A DNA stretch of 64,000 nucleotides, taken from the NCBI GenBank assembly GCA_963661945.1, contig CAVLDP010000010.1, positions 1 to 64,000 of the forward strand. Direction: 5' to 3'. The stretch's first letter is position 1; the number at the start of each line of letters is the position of its first letter. This document shows, one piece after another, positions 32,786 through 41,237 of the stretch. The position numbers and the translations under genes are program-made. The notes below the pieces were generated by a model. The model was not told the DNA's origin. It saw nothing but the letters and a program-made list of their open reading frames with translations, and ran no database searches. The stretch is from CAVLDP01 sp963661945. GTDB taxonomy: Bacteria > Bacillota > Clostridia > Lachnospirales > Lachnospiraceae.

Positions 32786-33787
32786 CTATCTCATCAGCGC
32801 ATCTACATTCTCTATGCAATACTCGATTTCTTCCGAGAAAGCGCGGCAAATCTCCACCTGCTCTTCTTGTCTAAGAATCAGACTGCGGCACCATTTCCAA
32901 GTATCTAATAGTTGAATTAAAAATACCGACTTACAGATAAATCTCCCCAGGGAAGCCATATCATCTCCGTAAGTGGATTCATATCGATAGAGAAGGTAAT
33001 AGATGAGCTGCTTATATTCATTCGTGCAGCAGCCGCGACTTGGTTCAGCCGCATAATAAGACAAAAAATCTGCTCTACGCGATAAGATATAAGATAAATT
33101 CCTCTCAAGATCAATCAAGTTCTCTCTCCAGGATGCTTCATTTATCTCAAGATTCAAGAATTCATCAATCAGTGAAAGTCCACCATGAGGCAACTTAACC
33201 TCAGATAAGAATCCCGGGCAGAGCAGATCCATGGCATCATCAATAGAGCCCGCTTCCTCCACTCTCTTCATAAGAAGCTGGCGAGATGCAATCGGAAGAC
33301 TCATAATCTCAGAATCTGTAAGAACACGTTCCTCCTGATTCTCTTCCCGAATCAGAAGAAGCATCAGGCCATGTCCTGAGAGAATCAGTCTACCTGCTTC
33401 CTCACATGCCATCCCAATTCCAAGCTCTTCAACTTCGCAAGAAGCCATGTCTCCTTCTTCTCCAAGGGTCCCAGAGGCCTCATAGAAATTATAAAATCTC
33501 GGATGGTCACTACAAATCTGGCAAAGGGAATCCTCTCCAAGTTCAAGTACCATGTCGCATAGGCCATCCTGCCTAAGAAAAGGACACCTCTCCTCTTCAT
33601 CCAATCGAAAATGATCCTCCTCGATAGAAGCGCGAAGCCTGTCTCCCATTGCCCCCGGCAGAGACTGATAATACAGAAGGCTGTCCTCATCAATATCAAT
33701 CTCCCAGCCCGCACAGCAGGTATGCTGGCAAGCGGAAGCTATACATGTGAAATTCTTAACATATTCTGGATAGATTAATATTGCCAT
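32786..33787 (-). CDS. fliB: FliB-family flagellin lysine-N-methylase
   Basis: A 333-residue FliB-like protein; Salmonella FliB methylates surface lysines of flagellin. The signature is a set of conserved cysteines in the N-terminal half: CIASACQHTCCAGWEI, then CPFLRQDGLCDMV and LCQICSDHPRFYNF, which probably bind an iron-sulfur cluster. The second half is helical with LLxxY elements and is less conserved. It starts 1 nt after the preceding GGDEF/EAL gene and lacks its own ribosome site, so translation is coupled. No flagellin gene is present in the window; the target protein must be elsewhere. Confidence 0.9.
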   Translation of the reverse strand: MAILIYPEYVKNFTCIASACQHTCCAGWEIDIDEDSLLYYQSLPGAMGDRLRASIEEDHFRLDEEERCPFLRQDGLCDMVLELGEDSLCQICSDHPRFYNFYEASGTLGEEGDMASCEVEELGIGMACEEAGRLILSGHGLMLLLIREENQEERVLTDSEIMSLPIASRQLLMKRVEEAGSIDDAMDLLCPGFLSEVKLPHGGLSLIDEFLNLEINEASWRENLIDLERNLSYILSRRADFLSYYAAEPSRGCCTNEYKQLIYYLLYRYESTYGDDMASLGRFICKSVFLIQLLDTWKWCRSLILRQEEQVEICRAFSEEIEYCIENVDALMR

Positions 33788-33788
33788 T

Positions 33789-36449
33789 TTATATCAAATA
33801 CTTCGCTTCAAAATCTTCTTGAGAAAGTGGCTTATCATATAGGAAGCCCTGAATGATGCTTACATCCATTCCCTTCAGCGCTTCTGCCTGCACCTTTTCT
33901 TCTACACCCTCAACCACGACATCTACATGTATGGAATCTGCAAGCTTTGACACTGTCTCCACAAAAGCATCTGAGAAATCATCCTCGCCCACATGATTCA
34001 CAAAGGTCTTATCAATCTTAATCGTATCAAGCGGCAAGGAACGGATATAGCTGAGTGAAGAATAGCCAGTACCAAAATCGTCAAGTGCCACGCGCACACC
34101 CAGATCACGCAGACTCTCAAGAATCCGCATCATCGAATCGAGATCTGAGATAGCCAGTGACTCTGTCACTTCAAGAGTGACATTCTTCGGATTAACCCCA
34201 GTCTGCACTAAAGCTTGTCGAACTGTATCTACAATATCTCCCTGAAGGAGCTGAATAACCGACAGATTCACATTGACCTTGTATTCCGGATGACCGAAGT
34301 CATTCCAATAACGACACCTGGTGCAAGCTTCATATAAGACATGCTCACCAATTGGAACGATCAATCCTAGATACTCTGCGAGAGGTACAAAATCCGATGG
34401 CATCACAAGGCCAAGTGCTGCTGATTTCCAGCGAACCAAAGCCTCCGCGCCTACGCAAGGAGTGCCTTCTTTTGTAATATCGACAAGCGGCTGATAATAA
34501 ACCTTGAATTCCCGGCAGCCATTCTCCACGGCACTACGAAGAGCCCGTTCCATATCAAGTCTTAGGATCGTATTCTCTGAAGTCTCATCACTATAATATT
34601 CAAAGCGACTCTTGCCCTGACCCTTAGCCTCTCGAAGGGCATAGTCTGCTCTTCGAAGAAGAATATTTACATCATCGCCATCCTTTGGAAACTGAACAAT
34701 TCCAGCGGAAGTCGTGCAATAATATTCCTTACCTCCTAACTTCCATGGACTCTCGAAGAGTCTGCGAAGCTTGTCAAGAATCGTCGTAAGTTCGCCCATG
34801 CGATCATGCGGAATGATAAGGGCGAATTCATCGCCACCCACACGATAGGAATTAATCCGAACACCAGCAATTCGTTCCAGTCCCTGTGCCACTTCCAGAA
34901 GAAGCCTGTCACCAATCTCATGACCCAGGCCATCATTAATATTCTTGAAGTCATCAAGGTCCATATAAATGAGTGCCCCAATTCCGTCATTTCGCTTAGT
35001 AAGACGAAGCTCTGCAGACAAATCCGCTTCAAGGCGCTTTCGATTCAGGAGGCCTGTCATATAATCAACATTGGCCTGATGTTCCATCCGCTTCTGGTAA
35101 TTCTTGGATTCGGTAATGTCATAGATTGTGCAAAGTCGAACATTTCTACCATCAATCCAATCAATTGCACCGAAGGAAATCTCAAACCACTTCTTCTCAT
35201 GAATCGCCTGGTATTCCATCTTCTCCTGTGGCAAATCAACCGTATGAATTAAGATGCCATCTAGATCATAGCGGTCAGACTCTTCATAGACCATCTCGCG
35301 AAAGGTGTCATTCGTATAGAGAAATCTCTGACGCACCATATCGATAACCGCGATACCGCAACCCGAATTCTGCAGAATCTGCTCTATTGTCTCATAAGAG
35401 GATGCTAAAGAATTATTCGTAATTCGCTTATCAAGGATGGACTGAAGGACCTTCTTCACATCATTTAAGAACTTTACTTCTTCAAGCGTCCATTTTCTCG
35501 ACCCTCCACGCATTGAAAAGCATAGATACATACCGGCTCTGCCATTTGTCATAACCGGCAGGAAAATGCCCGCAGAAATATCATATCTACGGAAGAATTC
35601 CATAAACTCATCTGTAATCATGGTCTCTGAGCTTACGGTAAATGGTCGCCCCGTCATAAAAGGAAGGCTTTCCTTCTCTACCGTTCCAAAGGTAGGCTGC
35701 ATGGCCATATCCTGGCTCATAGCCCACTCAGCCACCATATCTACTGTCGTATCATCGCCATTAAGTCTTAAGAGACTGCAAGAAGAAATTCCAAGATAGG
35801 TCCCAGTCTCGCGAAGAACATCCTCTGCCGTCTTCACAAAATCATTCTCTGACTCAAGCATCTTAAGGATCTCTGTCATCACAGAATTCCTGCGAAGAAG
35901 AGCCTCCATCTGCTTCTCTGATGATTCAATCTCACCCAGATTAGCACTTAGAAGATTGCCCCTCTCTCGTTCCTTAATGAAAAGAGACGTAAGCGAGCCA
36001 ATAAGAAGCACAAGCTCATCAAGTCCTTCCTCGCTTCGAAGTCTAAGGCAGGAAGGCAGAAGCATATCACCCGGAATTCGCTCCTTAATAATCGCCATCA
36101 TGATCCAGACTCCAAGAAGCTCGCCCTTCTGCCCCCGAATTGCCATCCCCTGCAGAAGCAAATAATCATCATCCATGTATTGTGTGATTACATTTTCGAG
36201 ATTGCCATCCGTAAACATAAGAGACAGATTCCTACGTTTGTCCTCTGGAAAATGAGCCTCTAGATAAGCTTCTTCCTCAGTAGACACCGATAGCTGGGTC
36301 ACCTGCCCCATGCTCTTAAGATAACAATATCCATAGATATGATGTAGGTTTGTAAAATCATCTTGAAGCTTCTGAAGTGCCTCAATAATCTCTCCTAGCT
36401 GGTTCTTCTTCAGTTGTGCGCTTAGGTTGTCAACACCAGATAGATTCAT
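33789..36449 (-). CDS. GAF-PAS-GGDEF-EAL c-di-GMP turnover protein
   Basis: An 886-residue cytoplasmic protein with an N-terminal ligand-type region (1-150), a coiled-coil connector, a GAF domain (about 190-345), a PAS domain (about 350-460), GGDEF (about 465-625) and EAL (about 635-886). The cyclase motif GGDEF is intact (SYRVGGDEFALI) with no RxxD inhibitory site just before it. The phosphodiesterase motifs are also intact: EALVRW, NVNLS, EVTES, LDDFGTGYSS, KIDKTF, VEGVE and IQGF. Either activity is possible, switched by the sensor domains. It lies between a methyltransferase gene (3 nt) and fliB (1 nt). Confidence 0.93.
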   Translation of the reverse strand: MNLSGVDNLSAQLKKNQLGEIIEALQKLQDDFTNLHHIYGYCYLKSMGQVTQLSVSTEEEAYLEAHFPEDKRRNLSLMFTDGNLENVITQYMDDDYLLLQGMAIRGQKGELLGVWIMMAIIKERIPGDMLLPSCLRLRSEEGLDELVLLIGSLTSLFIKERERGNLLSANLGEIESSEKQMEALLRRNSVMTEILKMLESENDFVKTAEDVLRETGTYLGISSCSLLRLNGDDTTVDMVAEWAMSQDMAMQPTFGTVEKESLPFMTGRPFTVSSETMITDEFMEFFRRYDISAGIFLPVMTNGRAGMYLCFSMRGGSRKWTLEEVKFLNDVKKVLQSILDKRITNNSLASSYETIEQILQNSGCGIAVIDMVRQRFLYTNDTFREMVYEESDRYDLDGILIHTVDLPQEKMEYQAIHEKKWFEISFGAIDWIDGRNVRLCTIYDITESKNYQKRMEHQANVDYMTGLLNRKRLEADLSAELRLTKRNDGIGALIYMDLDDFKNINDGLGHEIGDRLLLEVAQGLERIAGVRINSYRVGGDEFALIIPHDRMGELTTILDKLRRLFESPWKLGGKEYYCTTSAGIVQFPKDGDDVNILLRRADYALREAKGQGKSRFEYYSDETSENTILRLDMERALRSAVENGCREFKVYYQPLVDITKEGTPCVGAEALVRWKSAALGLVMPSDFVPLAEYLGLIVPIGEHVLYEACTRCRYWNDFGHPEYKVNVNLSVIQLLQGDIVDTVRQALVQTGVNPKNVTLEVTESLAISDLDSMMRILESLRDLGVRVALDDFGTGYSSLSYIRSLPLDTIKIDKTFVNHVGEDDFSDAFVETVSKLADSIHVDVVVEGVEEKVQAEALKGMDVSIIQGFLYDKPLSQEDFEAKYLI

Positions 36450-36452
36450 AAT

Positions 36453-37937
36453 CTACTTCCTCTTAATCACATAAATCGACGCATGAGAACGAAATGGAAT
36501 CTCTCGCTCCAAGCTAAGTTCCTCATGCAGTCTAATATATTTCTTCAACAGATTCCCCTCAGCAGTAATCAAAATCCATACTGCGCCTTCTCTGGTAACC
36601 TCCAGAGACTTATGGAAGAAATGTCGAAAGAAGGTCTCCTTCTCCATCGCATCCTTTTGGAAGAGGTCAGGGAGTTCCGTCAAAATCTCATCAAACAAAT
36701 AGTCATGCTTGAAATCAAAATAATCTCGATTGATATAATTTACTTTAAGGCCTGCCTTGGCAGCATTTTCTCGGCCTCCATTTACAGCCTTGGCATAGGT
36801 ATCTATGGCATAAATCTCCCGGGCCGGTAGTTTCTTACACCTCTCAACAAGGAGCGTTCCACTTCCTGCCATAGGATCGAGGATCTGAGCATCCGAAAGT
36901 AGATACTTAGAGACTGCACTGATAACTGCCGAAGCGCTAGTTGGCGCCATGGACGTTGCCTCTGTATGTATTCGATAAGAGAATCGCTGATCCTCTGGCT
37001 TGCAAAGTCTTAGATAAGGAGAAAAGGAATCATCCTTCTTCTGCATGAGAATGAGCTCCACATCATAATCTGAAGTCTTATTCTGAAGCAGCCCCTGGCT
37101 TCGTTCTTCCAGTTCGAAGCTGATTCGTTTGGTCTGATTGGCAAAATGTTCTTCCGGCTTCCGGCCTCTCATACGAAGGCGAAAAGAAATACTTGTCTTG
37201 CCATAGAATTCCTGTAGCATACGAGGAAAAGCAGATAGTAACAAAGCCTCTGCTGTATGGTCCAGTGTCACCGGATAATCCCTCTTCACCGGAATTAAGA
37301 ACCAGCATTCCTGATAGGTCCGAACCTCATCAAGTCTCTTCCAGGACTTAATAGTGGTTCGAACTCCAAGCGGCGTGGCCTTGGCTTCTGAGAATTCCTC
37401 AAGCAGGTAATTAACGGCAAATGGTTCTGCAGTAAGCAAAACCTGATAAGACTTATGAAGATCTGCACGCGTAAGAGTCTCATTCGTATCTTCCTTCGGA
37501 AGCATAGCATGAAGCAGCGCCTTCTGCTCCCTCACATGCTTTAGGTCGCCATCCTCCCAAGTCTGCTCCGTAAGTTCTCTGAGTCTGCTCTCGAGCTCTT
37601 CTTGTATTGTATTGTATTCATACGATGTCATAGCCTTAAGATAGGCTCCCTGTACAAAAAGCGTCTCTTCCATCTTAAGTGCCTTAAGAAGTTCAGACAG
37701 AACATAAGCCCTGTCATCCGGCTCTAAGTATTCTGACATATCCTTGAGAAGAAGGGCCGTATTCTTCCTAATCTTAGGATCGTCCTCTTCTAGACAATGA
37801 AGTATCACATCCAGATTCCGAGTCAAAAGTAAGGCATCCGCTTTCCCTGCCTCTTCCTTAAGCAAGGCACGAATCTGACTCAAATTCGCCCTTACATCAA
37901 TCTGATTTTTGATATTTTCTATATATAAATCGAACAT
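36453..37937 (-). CDS. HEAT-like/THUMP-like SAM-dependent methyltransferase with atypical motif IV
   Basis: A 494-residue protein. Residues 1-150 are helical and resemble HEAT-type repeats. Residues 160-320 resemble the RNA-binding part of RlmL/Trm11-type enzymes. Residues 325-494 form a Rossmann methyltransferase with SAM motif I DPMAGSGTLL (354-363) and acidic motif II YAIDT (376-380). The expected N/D-PP-Y catalytic motif is replaced by TELPD (420-424). This makes N-methylation of a base doubtful, so the substrate could be another RNA site or a protein. It heads the operon with the GGDEF/EAL protein and FliB. Confidence 0.75.
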   Translation of the reverse strand: MFDLYIENIKNQIDVRANLSQIRALLKEEAGKADALLLTRNLDVILHCLEEDDPKIRKNTALLLKDMSEYLEPDDRAYVLSELLKALKMEETLFVQGAYLKAMTSYEYNTIQEELESRLRELTEQTWEDGDLKHVREQKALLHAMLPKEDTNETLTRADLHKSYQVLLTAEPFAVNYLLEEFSEAKATPLGVRTTIKSWKRLDEVRTYQECWFLIPVKRDYPVTLDHTAEALLLSAFPRMLQEFYGKTSISFRLRMRGRKPEEHFANQTKRISFELEERSQGLLQNKTSDYDVELILMQKKDDSFSPYLRLCKPEDQRFSYRIHTEATSMAPTSASAVISAVSKYLLSDAQILDPMAGSGTLLVERCKKLPAREIYAIDTYAKAVNGGRENAAKAGLKVNYINRDYFDFKHDYLFDEILTELPDLFQKDAMEKETFFRHFFHKSLEVTREGAVWILITAEGNLLKKYIRLHEELSLEREIPFRSHASIYVIKRK

Positions 37938-38019
37938 ACTTCCATTCTACTAAAAATCGCTCTGTTTTGCACTAACGCGAATTGTATTGTTCATTCTGCA
38001 CAATTTCCACCGCGCGCTA

Positions 38020-38048
38020 TTGTATATTTTGTACGGTTAGTCTATTGT
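38020..38048 (+). promoter_or_regulatory. Possible plus-strand promoter of a small RNA
   Basis: TTGTAT (38020-38025), 17 nt, then TATTGT (38043-38048), predicting a start near 38055. It is only a moderate match, but it is oriented toward the terminator at 38161-38191. Confidence 0.35.
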
Positions 38049-38054
38049 AATACA

Positions 38055-38191
38055 CAGGTGAGGATTATATAATAAATATCGACTTAAGGACGTAACCCCC
38101 ATTTTGACGTACCTTATGTCGCTTCCCCTTTATATATTTATATAACCCCCTTTTAGAAGAAATACAACCGAGCGATGGTTGTATTTTTTTT
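38055..38191 (+). ncRNA. Candidate small RNA with C-rich loops
   Basis: The 252-bp gap between two minus-strand genes holds no reading frame of note, yet ends with a strong terminator that faces the plus strand. A transcript of about 137 nt would contain three C-rich, largely unpaired stretches (CCCCC 38096-38100, CCCC 38125-38128, CCCCC 38146-38150), of which the first lies in the loop of an AAGGACGT/ACGTACCTT stem. Such loops are typical of Firmicute small RNAs that pair with Shine-Dalgarno sequences. The boundary at the 5' end is a guess. Confidence 0.4.
38161..38191 (+). terminator. Plus-strand terminator in the small-RNA region
   Basis: A perfect 9-bp stem AATACAACC / GGTTGTATT with loop GAGCGAT is followed by an unbroken T-run on the plus strand. 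On the minus strand the tract that follows is only TTTCTTC, so it favours plus-strand transcripts; it overlaps the stop of the PsiE-like gene. Confidence 0.8.
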
Positions 38192-38675
38192 ACTCTTTTT
38201 TCTTCTTGGCCTTAACCGACTTAACTCTTACCCCATCAAGAAATGGAATATCCTTATTTGATACATGCCGCAGGTAACGCTTAGCAACTACAAGCATTAC
38301 AATAGCAATGGTAGACAGAAGATCTTCAAGTGGACTTGTCGTATTAATAATCATATGTCTTGCCACAAGGAAGATAATTGTCTCAAGTACATTCTCAGAG
38401 GTTGGCTTACAGAGCATCTTCAGGAATTCAATGCCGATAACAACAAGGAATACCTCTTCCATAAACTCCATCAGACTGTCTCCGCCTGCATAAGATGTAA
38501 TTAGGCTAAGGCAATCCGGGAACAAATGAACAATTCCAACGATGCACGCTGCAAAAACAATCAATGCAACAACAAGTTCCAAGATTACACTTGTTCTGGT
38601 TCCAATCTCCTGCAATCTCTCTTCCATGCGTACATGAATATCATCCTGCAAATCCTTCTTATCAAACTCCTTCAT
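38190..38675 (-). CDS. PsiE-like four-helix membrane protein
   Basis: A 161-residue integral membrane protein with four predicted helices (about 28-52, 65-88, 95-112 and 118-135) between an acidic N-terminus and a Lys-rich C-terminus. The pattern IEFLKMLC, LETIIFLVARHMII and VVAKRYLRHV resembles PsiE-type proteins, named from a phosphate-starvation-inducible E. coli protein of unknown function. GAGGAG precedes the ATG. It appears to be a single-gene unit. No phosphate-regulon site is evident, so a phosphate role cannot be claimed. Confidence 0.65.
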   Translation of the reverse strand: MKEFDKKDLQDDIHVRMEERLQEIGTRTSVILELVVALIVFAACIVGIVHLFPDCLSLITSYAGGDSLMEFMEEVFLVVIGIEFLKMLCKPTSENVLETIIFLVARHMIINTTSPLEDLLSTIAIVMLVVAKRYLRHVSNKDIPFLDGVRVKSVKAKKKKE

Positions 38676-38854
38676 TCTCTTCTCCTCTTCTAATCAAAAT
38701 CCGCGTATAAATATCGCTTTTTTCGTTTATTTTTCCTTCTTTATTATAGAAAAAGCCCACTTTATTTTCCACAATTATCTGAAAGTAAAATGGTGTTTGT
38801 ATTTTTTGTCAAATTACAATAAAATGAGACTATAAAGCTTTAGGAGGCCAAAAT

Positions 38855-39367
38855 ATGCATAAATTCCAGCCCTATCCAAGAGATGTAATTGAGATTAACC
38901 CTTGGGTTCTAATTGGCGATCGATGGGCAGCCGTCTGTGCCGAGAACAAAACCACAACCAATGCCATGACCGTATCCTGGGGTGGCGTCGGAGAGATGTG
39001 GGGTAAGGACGTCGCCACTATATATATACGAGAGTCCCGCTACACCAAGGAACTCATCGATGATTCCGACCTGTTCTCCGTATGTTTCTTTGAAGACACG
39101 CCTTCCAACAAGACCAACCTCAAGATTCTAGGCTCTCTGTCCGGTAGAAATGAAGACAAGCTCTCTGCATGTAAGCTCAAAGTCAACCACTACAAGGATG
39201 TCCCATTTCTTGATGAAGCCAATTTCGTCCTGGTCTGCCGCAAGATGAGTAAGACCGAGATCACTCCTGATCAGTTCTTAGATCCAGAGATTGAAGACAA
39301 ATGGTATAAGGATGGCGACTACCACACCATGTATATTGGCGAGATCCTAGAGATCCTCGCAAGATAA
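38855..39367 (+). CDS. Flavin reductase family protein (FMN-binding split barrel)
   Basis: A 170-residue flavin-binding protein. The split-barrel pattern is visible in the N-terminal NPWVLIGDRWAAVCAE, the FMN-contact NAMTVSWGGVGEMWGKDV, the IYIRESRYTKELID strand and helix, and FSVCFFED. Such proteins use NAD(P)H to reduce flavins or act on small substrates with bound FMN; partner enzymes are unknown here. The ribosome site is TTTAGGAGG. It is monocistronic, plus strand, with its own terminator shared with aspS. Confidence 0.9.
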   Translation: MHKFQPYPRDVIEINPWVLIGDRWAAVCAENKTTTNAMTVSWGGVGEMWGKDVATIYIRESRYTKELIDDSDLFSVCFFEDTPSNKTNLKILGSLSGRNEDKLSACKLKVNHYKDVPFLDEANFVLVCRKMSKTEITPDQFLDPEIEDKWYKDGDYHTMYIGEILEILAR

Positions 39368-39373
39368 TAATAA

Positions 39374-39430
39374 TAAAAAGCCCCGGTAACAAGCAGCTGA
39401 GCATAGCCACTTATTACCGGGGTTTTCTTT
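39374..39430. terminator. Bidirectional terminator between flavin reductase and aspS
   Basis: The stem AGCCCCGGTAA / TTACCGGGGTT, with an inner loop of about 20 nt, is flanked by an A-run and a T-run. It ends the plus-strand reductase and the long minus-strand operon that finishes with aspS. Confidence 0.88.
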
Positions 39431-41222
39431 ATTCCTCTTCTTCTGCTACAACAGCAATGCTAAGCTCTTCGAGCTGCTTCGCATCTACTGTTCCAGGCGC
39501 TTCTGTCATCATATCTGATGCATCCTTTACCTTAGGGAAGGCAATTACATCACGGATATTATCCGTTCCAAGCAGATGCATAACCACGCGGTCCACACCG
39601 TAAGCAAGTCCTGCATGAGGTGGCACACCATATGAGAAGGCATCAAGCAGGAAGCCGAACTGCTCATGTGCGCGTTCCTTGGTAAATCCTAATACCTCAA
39701 ACATCTTCTCCTGAATATCATCCTGATGAATACGAACAGAACCACCACCGATTTCTGTTCCATTTAACACAATATCATATGCCTTGGCACGAACTGCACC
39801 TGGGTCGGAGTCGATCTTGTCCCAATCCTCCTCCATAGGCATGGTAAATGGATGATGCATCGCCATGAAGCGATTCTCTTCATCAGACCACTCAAGAAGT
39901 GGGAACTCTGTCACCCAAAGGAAGTTAAACTGCTTCTCATCGATGAGGCCAAGCTCTGCGCCAAGCTCCAGACGAATTGCACCGAGCACATTCCAGACAA
40001 TCTTATTCTTGTCGGCTGCAAATAAGAGAAGGTCACCTTCTTTCGCGCCCATAGCAGCGACAAGATTTGATAGCTCCTCTTCTGTCATGAACTTTGCAAA
40101 GGATGACTTGAAGGATCCATCTTCATTTACTGCAAGATAAGCAAGTCCCTTTGCACCATATCCCTTAGCAAATTCCACCAGCTTATCAATCTTCTTACGT
40201 GGCATGGAAGCCTGTCCCTCTACGCAAAGTCCACGAACCGAACCGCCCGCTTCAAGAGCAGATGTAAAGACAGAGAAACCGCATCCAGCAACCGTAGATG
40301 ATACATCAATAAGTTCCATACCGAATCTGGTATCCGGCTTATCGGAACCAAAGCGGTCCATAGCCTCCTGCCATGGCATACGCTTGAATGGAATCTGAAC
40401 GTCAAGTCCAATCGTCTCCTTGAAGAGATACTGAAGTAGTCTCTCATTGACATCAATAACATCATCGATATCCACAAAGGAGAGCTCCATATCAGCCTGA
40501 GTAAACTCCGGCTGACGATCTGCACGCAAATCCTCATCACGGAAGCAACGAGCAATCTGGAAATAGCGATCATAACCAGATGCCATCAGAAGCTGCTTAA
40601 ATAGCTGTGGAGACTGTGGCAGTGCATAAAACTTGCCACTATGAATTCTACTTGGAACAAGATAATCTCTTGCACCCTCAGGAGTAGATTTACACAGAAT
40701 TGGTGTCTCAATCTCGAGGAAGCCTTCCTTCATCATGAATTCTCTCATAAGGAAGAGAACTCGAGAACGGAGCATCAGATTTCTCTGAATGTCAGGACGA
40801 CGAAGATCAAGATAACGATACTTCAGACGAAGTTCTTCCTTGGTCTGACTATTCTCTTCAATTGGAAATGGTGGAACCTCAGACTCTGAGAGAATACGAA
40901 GAGATGTTGCCACAACCTCGATGTCACCAGTCGCAAGATGCTCATTTACCGCAGCGGCGCGCTTCTGCACCATACCCTCTACTGCGATTACGAACTCGCT
41001 TCTAAGACTGCCCGCCTTAAGAAAGGCCTCGCTTCCAACCGAATTCTCATCAAATACGATCTGAAGCAGACCAGAACGGTCTCTCAAATCCACGAAAATC
41101 AGAGCACCCAAATTACGGCGCTTCTGTACCCATCCCATTACAGTAATCTTCTCACCAACATTCTGGCTTGAAACCTCAGTACAACGATGACTACGGTGTA
41201 AGCCCTGCATTGATTCTGCCAT
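39429..41222 (-). CDS. aspS: Aspartyl-tRNA synthetase
   Basis: Class IIb synthetase of 597 residues. The N-terminal OB-fold anticodon-binding domain contains VMGWVQKRRNLGALIFVDLRDRSGL. The catalytic core has motif 2 FRDEDLRADRQPEFTQ, and motif 3 is in the AGLAYGVDRVVMHLLG stretch. The large GAD insertion domain of bacterial AspRS lies between (about 290-420). It could be discriminating or non-discriminating; sequence alone does not settle this. It follows hisS by 15 nt, as is usual in Clostridia, with GAGGAG before the ATG. Confidence 0.97.
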   Translation of the reverse strand: MAESMQGLHRSHRCTEVSSQNVGEKITVMGWVQKRRNLGALIFVDLRDRSGLLQIVFDENSVGSEAFLKAGSLRSEFVIAVEGMVQKRAAAVNEHLATGDIEVVATSLRILSESEVPPFPIEENSQTKEELRLKYRYLDLRRPDIQRNLMLRSRVLFLMREFMMKEGFLEIETPILCKSTPEGARDYLVPSRIHSGKFYALPQSPQLFKQLLMASGYDRYFQIARCFRDEDLRADRQPEFTQADMELSFVDIDDVIDVNERLLQYLFKETIGLDVQIPFKRMPWQEAMDRFGSDKPDTRFGMELIDVSSTVAGCGFSVFTSALEAGGSVRGLCVEGQASMPRKKIDKLVEFAKGYGAKGLAYLAVNEDGSFKSSFAKFMTEEELSNLVAAMGAKEGDLLLFAADKNKIVWNVLGAIRLELGAELGLIDEKQFNFLWVTEFPLLEWSDEENRFMAMHHPFTMPMEEDWDKIDSDPGAVRAKAYDIVLNGTEIGGGSVRIHQDDIQEKMFEVLGFTKERAHEQFGFLLDAFSYGVPPHAGLAYGVDRVVMHLLGTDNIRDVIAFPKVKDASDMMTEAPGTVDAKQLEELSIAVVAEEEE

Positions 41223-41237
41223 CTATAAACTCCTCTC

